Source of the DNA: Loki-b32 sp964493385
GTDB lineage: Archaea > Asgardarchaeota > Lokiarchaeia > Sigyniarchaeales > SOKP01
Reading direction: 5' to 3'
Assembly (NCBI GenBank): GCA_964493385.1
Contig: CAZBNW010000062.1
Coordinates: 1-15,086, forward strand
DNA: 15,086 nt
The notes beneath the pieces were generated by a model. The model was not told the origin of the DNA. It saw only the letters and a list, made by a program, of their open reading frames with translations, and made no database searches. The position numbers and the translations under genes were made by a program. The first letter of the stretch is position 1; each line of letters starts with the position of its first letter. Below are positions 14,927 to 15,086 of the stretch, in pieces.

Positions 14927-14934
14927 CTATAAAA
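14927..14934 (-). promoter_or_regulatory. Candidate TATA box of tpiA
   Basis: TTTTATAG on the minus strand, about 73-80 bp upstream of the TTG start, would place transcription start near 14903 and give a leader of about 50 nt. Assigned on position and composition only. A bacterial-style reading (TATAAT inside the palindrome) is also possible. Confidence 0.3.
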
Positions 14935-14965
14935 TTCTAACGAAAATTTATAAAAAAATCTACAC

Positions 14966-14985
14966 CAAAAAGAAATAAGAAAAAA
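14966..14985 (-). terminator. T-rich terminator of the gene at the window edge
   Basis: On the minus strand, directly after the stop codon of the partial gene, a T6 run is followed by more T-rich sequence and a T5 run. This fits a hairpin-free archaeal terminator separating that gene from tpiA. Confidence 0.5.
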
Positions 14986-15086
14986 TTATTCTGTTTTAGG
15001 AAGTTTTTCAGGTAATTTTGTGGCTTTTAATAATTTTTTCACTTCATTCAAGTCAGGAGCTATGATGGGTGGTAATCCTAATTGTG
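14986..15086 (-). CDS. C-terminal end of an unidentified protein (partial)
   Basis: The minus strand is open from the right edge for about 32 codons and stops at TAA (14986-14988), followed at once by a T-rich terminator. The tail is proline- and lysine-rich, with GLPPIIAPDLNEVKKLLK followed by a charged end. This looks like real coding sequence. Too little is present to name a family. It is on the same strand as tpiA but separated by 131 bp, a terminator and a promoter, so it is probably a separate unit. Confidence 0.6.
   Translation of the reverse strand, partial: QLGLPPIIAPDLNEVKKLLKATKLPEKLPKTE

Overview
The window looks like chromosomal DNA of an AT-rich archaeon, most probably an Asgard archaeon (Lokiarchaeia-like). 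That is an inference from four things: AT-rich sequence with T-run terminators that mostly lack hairpins, coenzyme F420 genes, a two-protein (LipS-type) lipoyl synthase system, and a protein with longin/roadblock-like architecture. Several genes (leucyl-tRNA synthetase core, triosephosphate isomerase, the CofE-nitroreductase fusion) look bacterial in type, so the lineage call is moderate, not certain.

Region 1 (1-4749, plus strand) is a membrane-associated MoxR cluster. It holds the C-terminal part of a DUF4350-like protein, a MoxR AAA+ ATPase, a DUF58/von Willebrand A-like protein, and a multi-pass membrane protein with a central coiled coil. MoxR ATPases paired with DUF58 proteins are usually read as chaperone-like remodelling systems; the client here is unknown. 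Both moxR and the DUF58 gene lack a convincing in-frame start. Each has a plausible N-terminus in another frame, one base out of phase.

Region 2 (4770-9983, minus strand) is a tight five-gene cofactor operon. In transcription order it encodes a radical SAM protein, a lipoate ligase/octanoyltransferase-type protein, a second radical SAM protein, a CofE-nitroreductase (FbiB-like) fusion, and CofD. Gaps are 12-17 bp, with one 8-bp overlap. The first three genes fit the LipS1/LipS2 route, in which octanoylated carrier proteins receive sulfur from two radical SAM enzymes. The last two build F420 from FO. The nitroreductase domain suggests the dehydro-F420-0 (phosphoenolpyruvate) branch.

Region 3 (9984-15086) begins with a 200-bp divergent promoter region and leuS (plus). 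It continues with a possible 27-codon leader ORF joined by an ATGA overlap to an unrecognised 289-residue protein that appears to be two longin/roadblock-like halves. Convergent tpiA (minus) follows, with a palindrome in its promoter region, and the 3' end of another minus-strand gene lies at the window edge. No tRNA, rRNA, CRISPR array or mobile element was seen, and no gene-free stretch exceeds about 200 bp.
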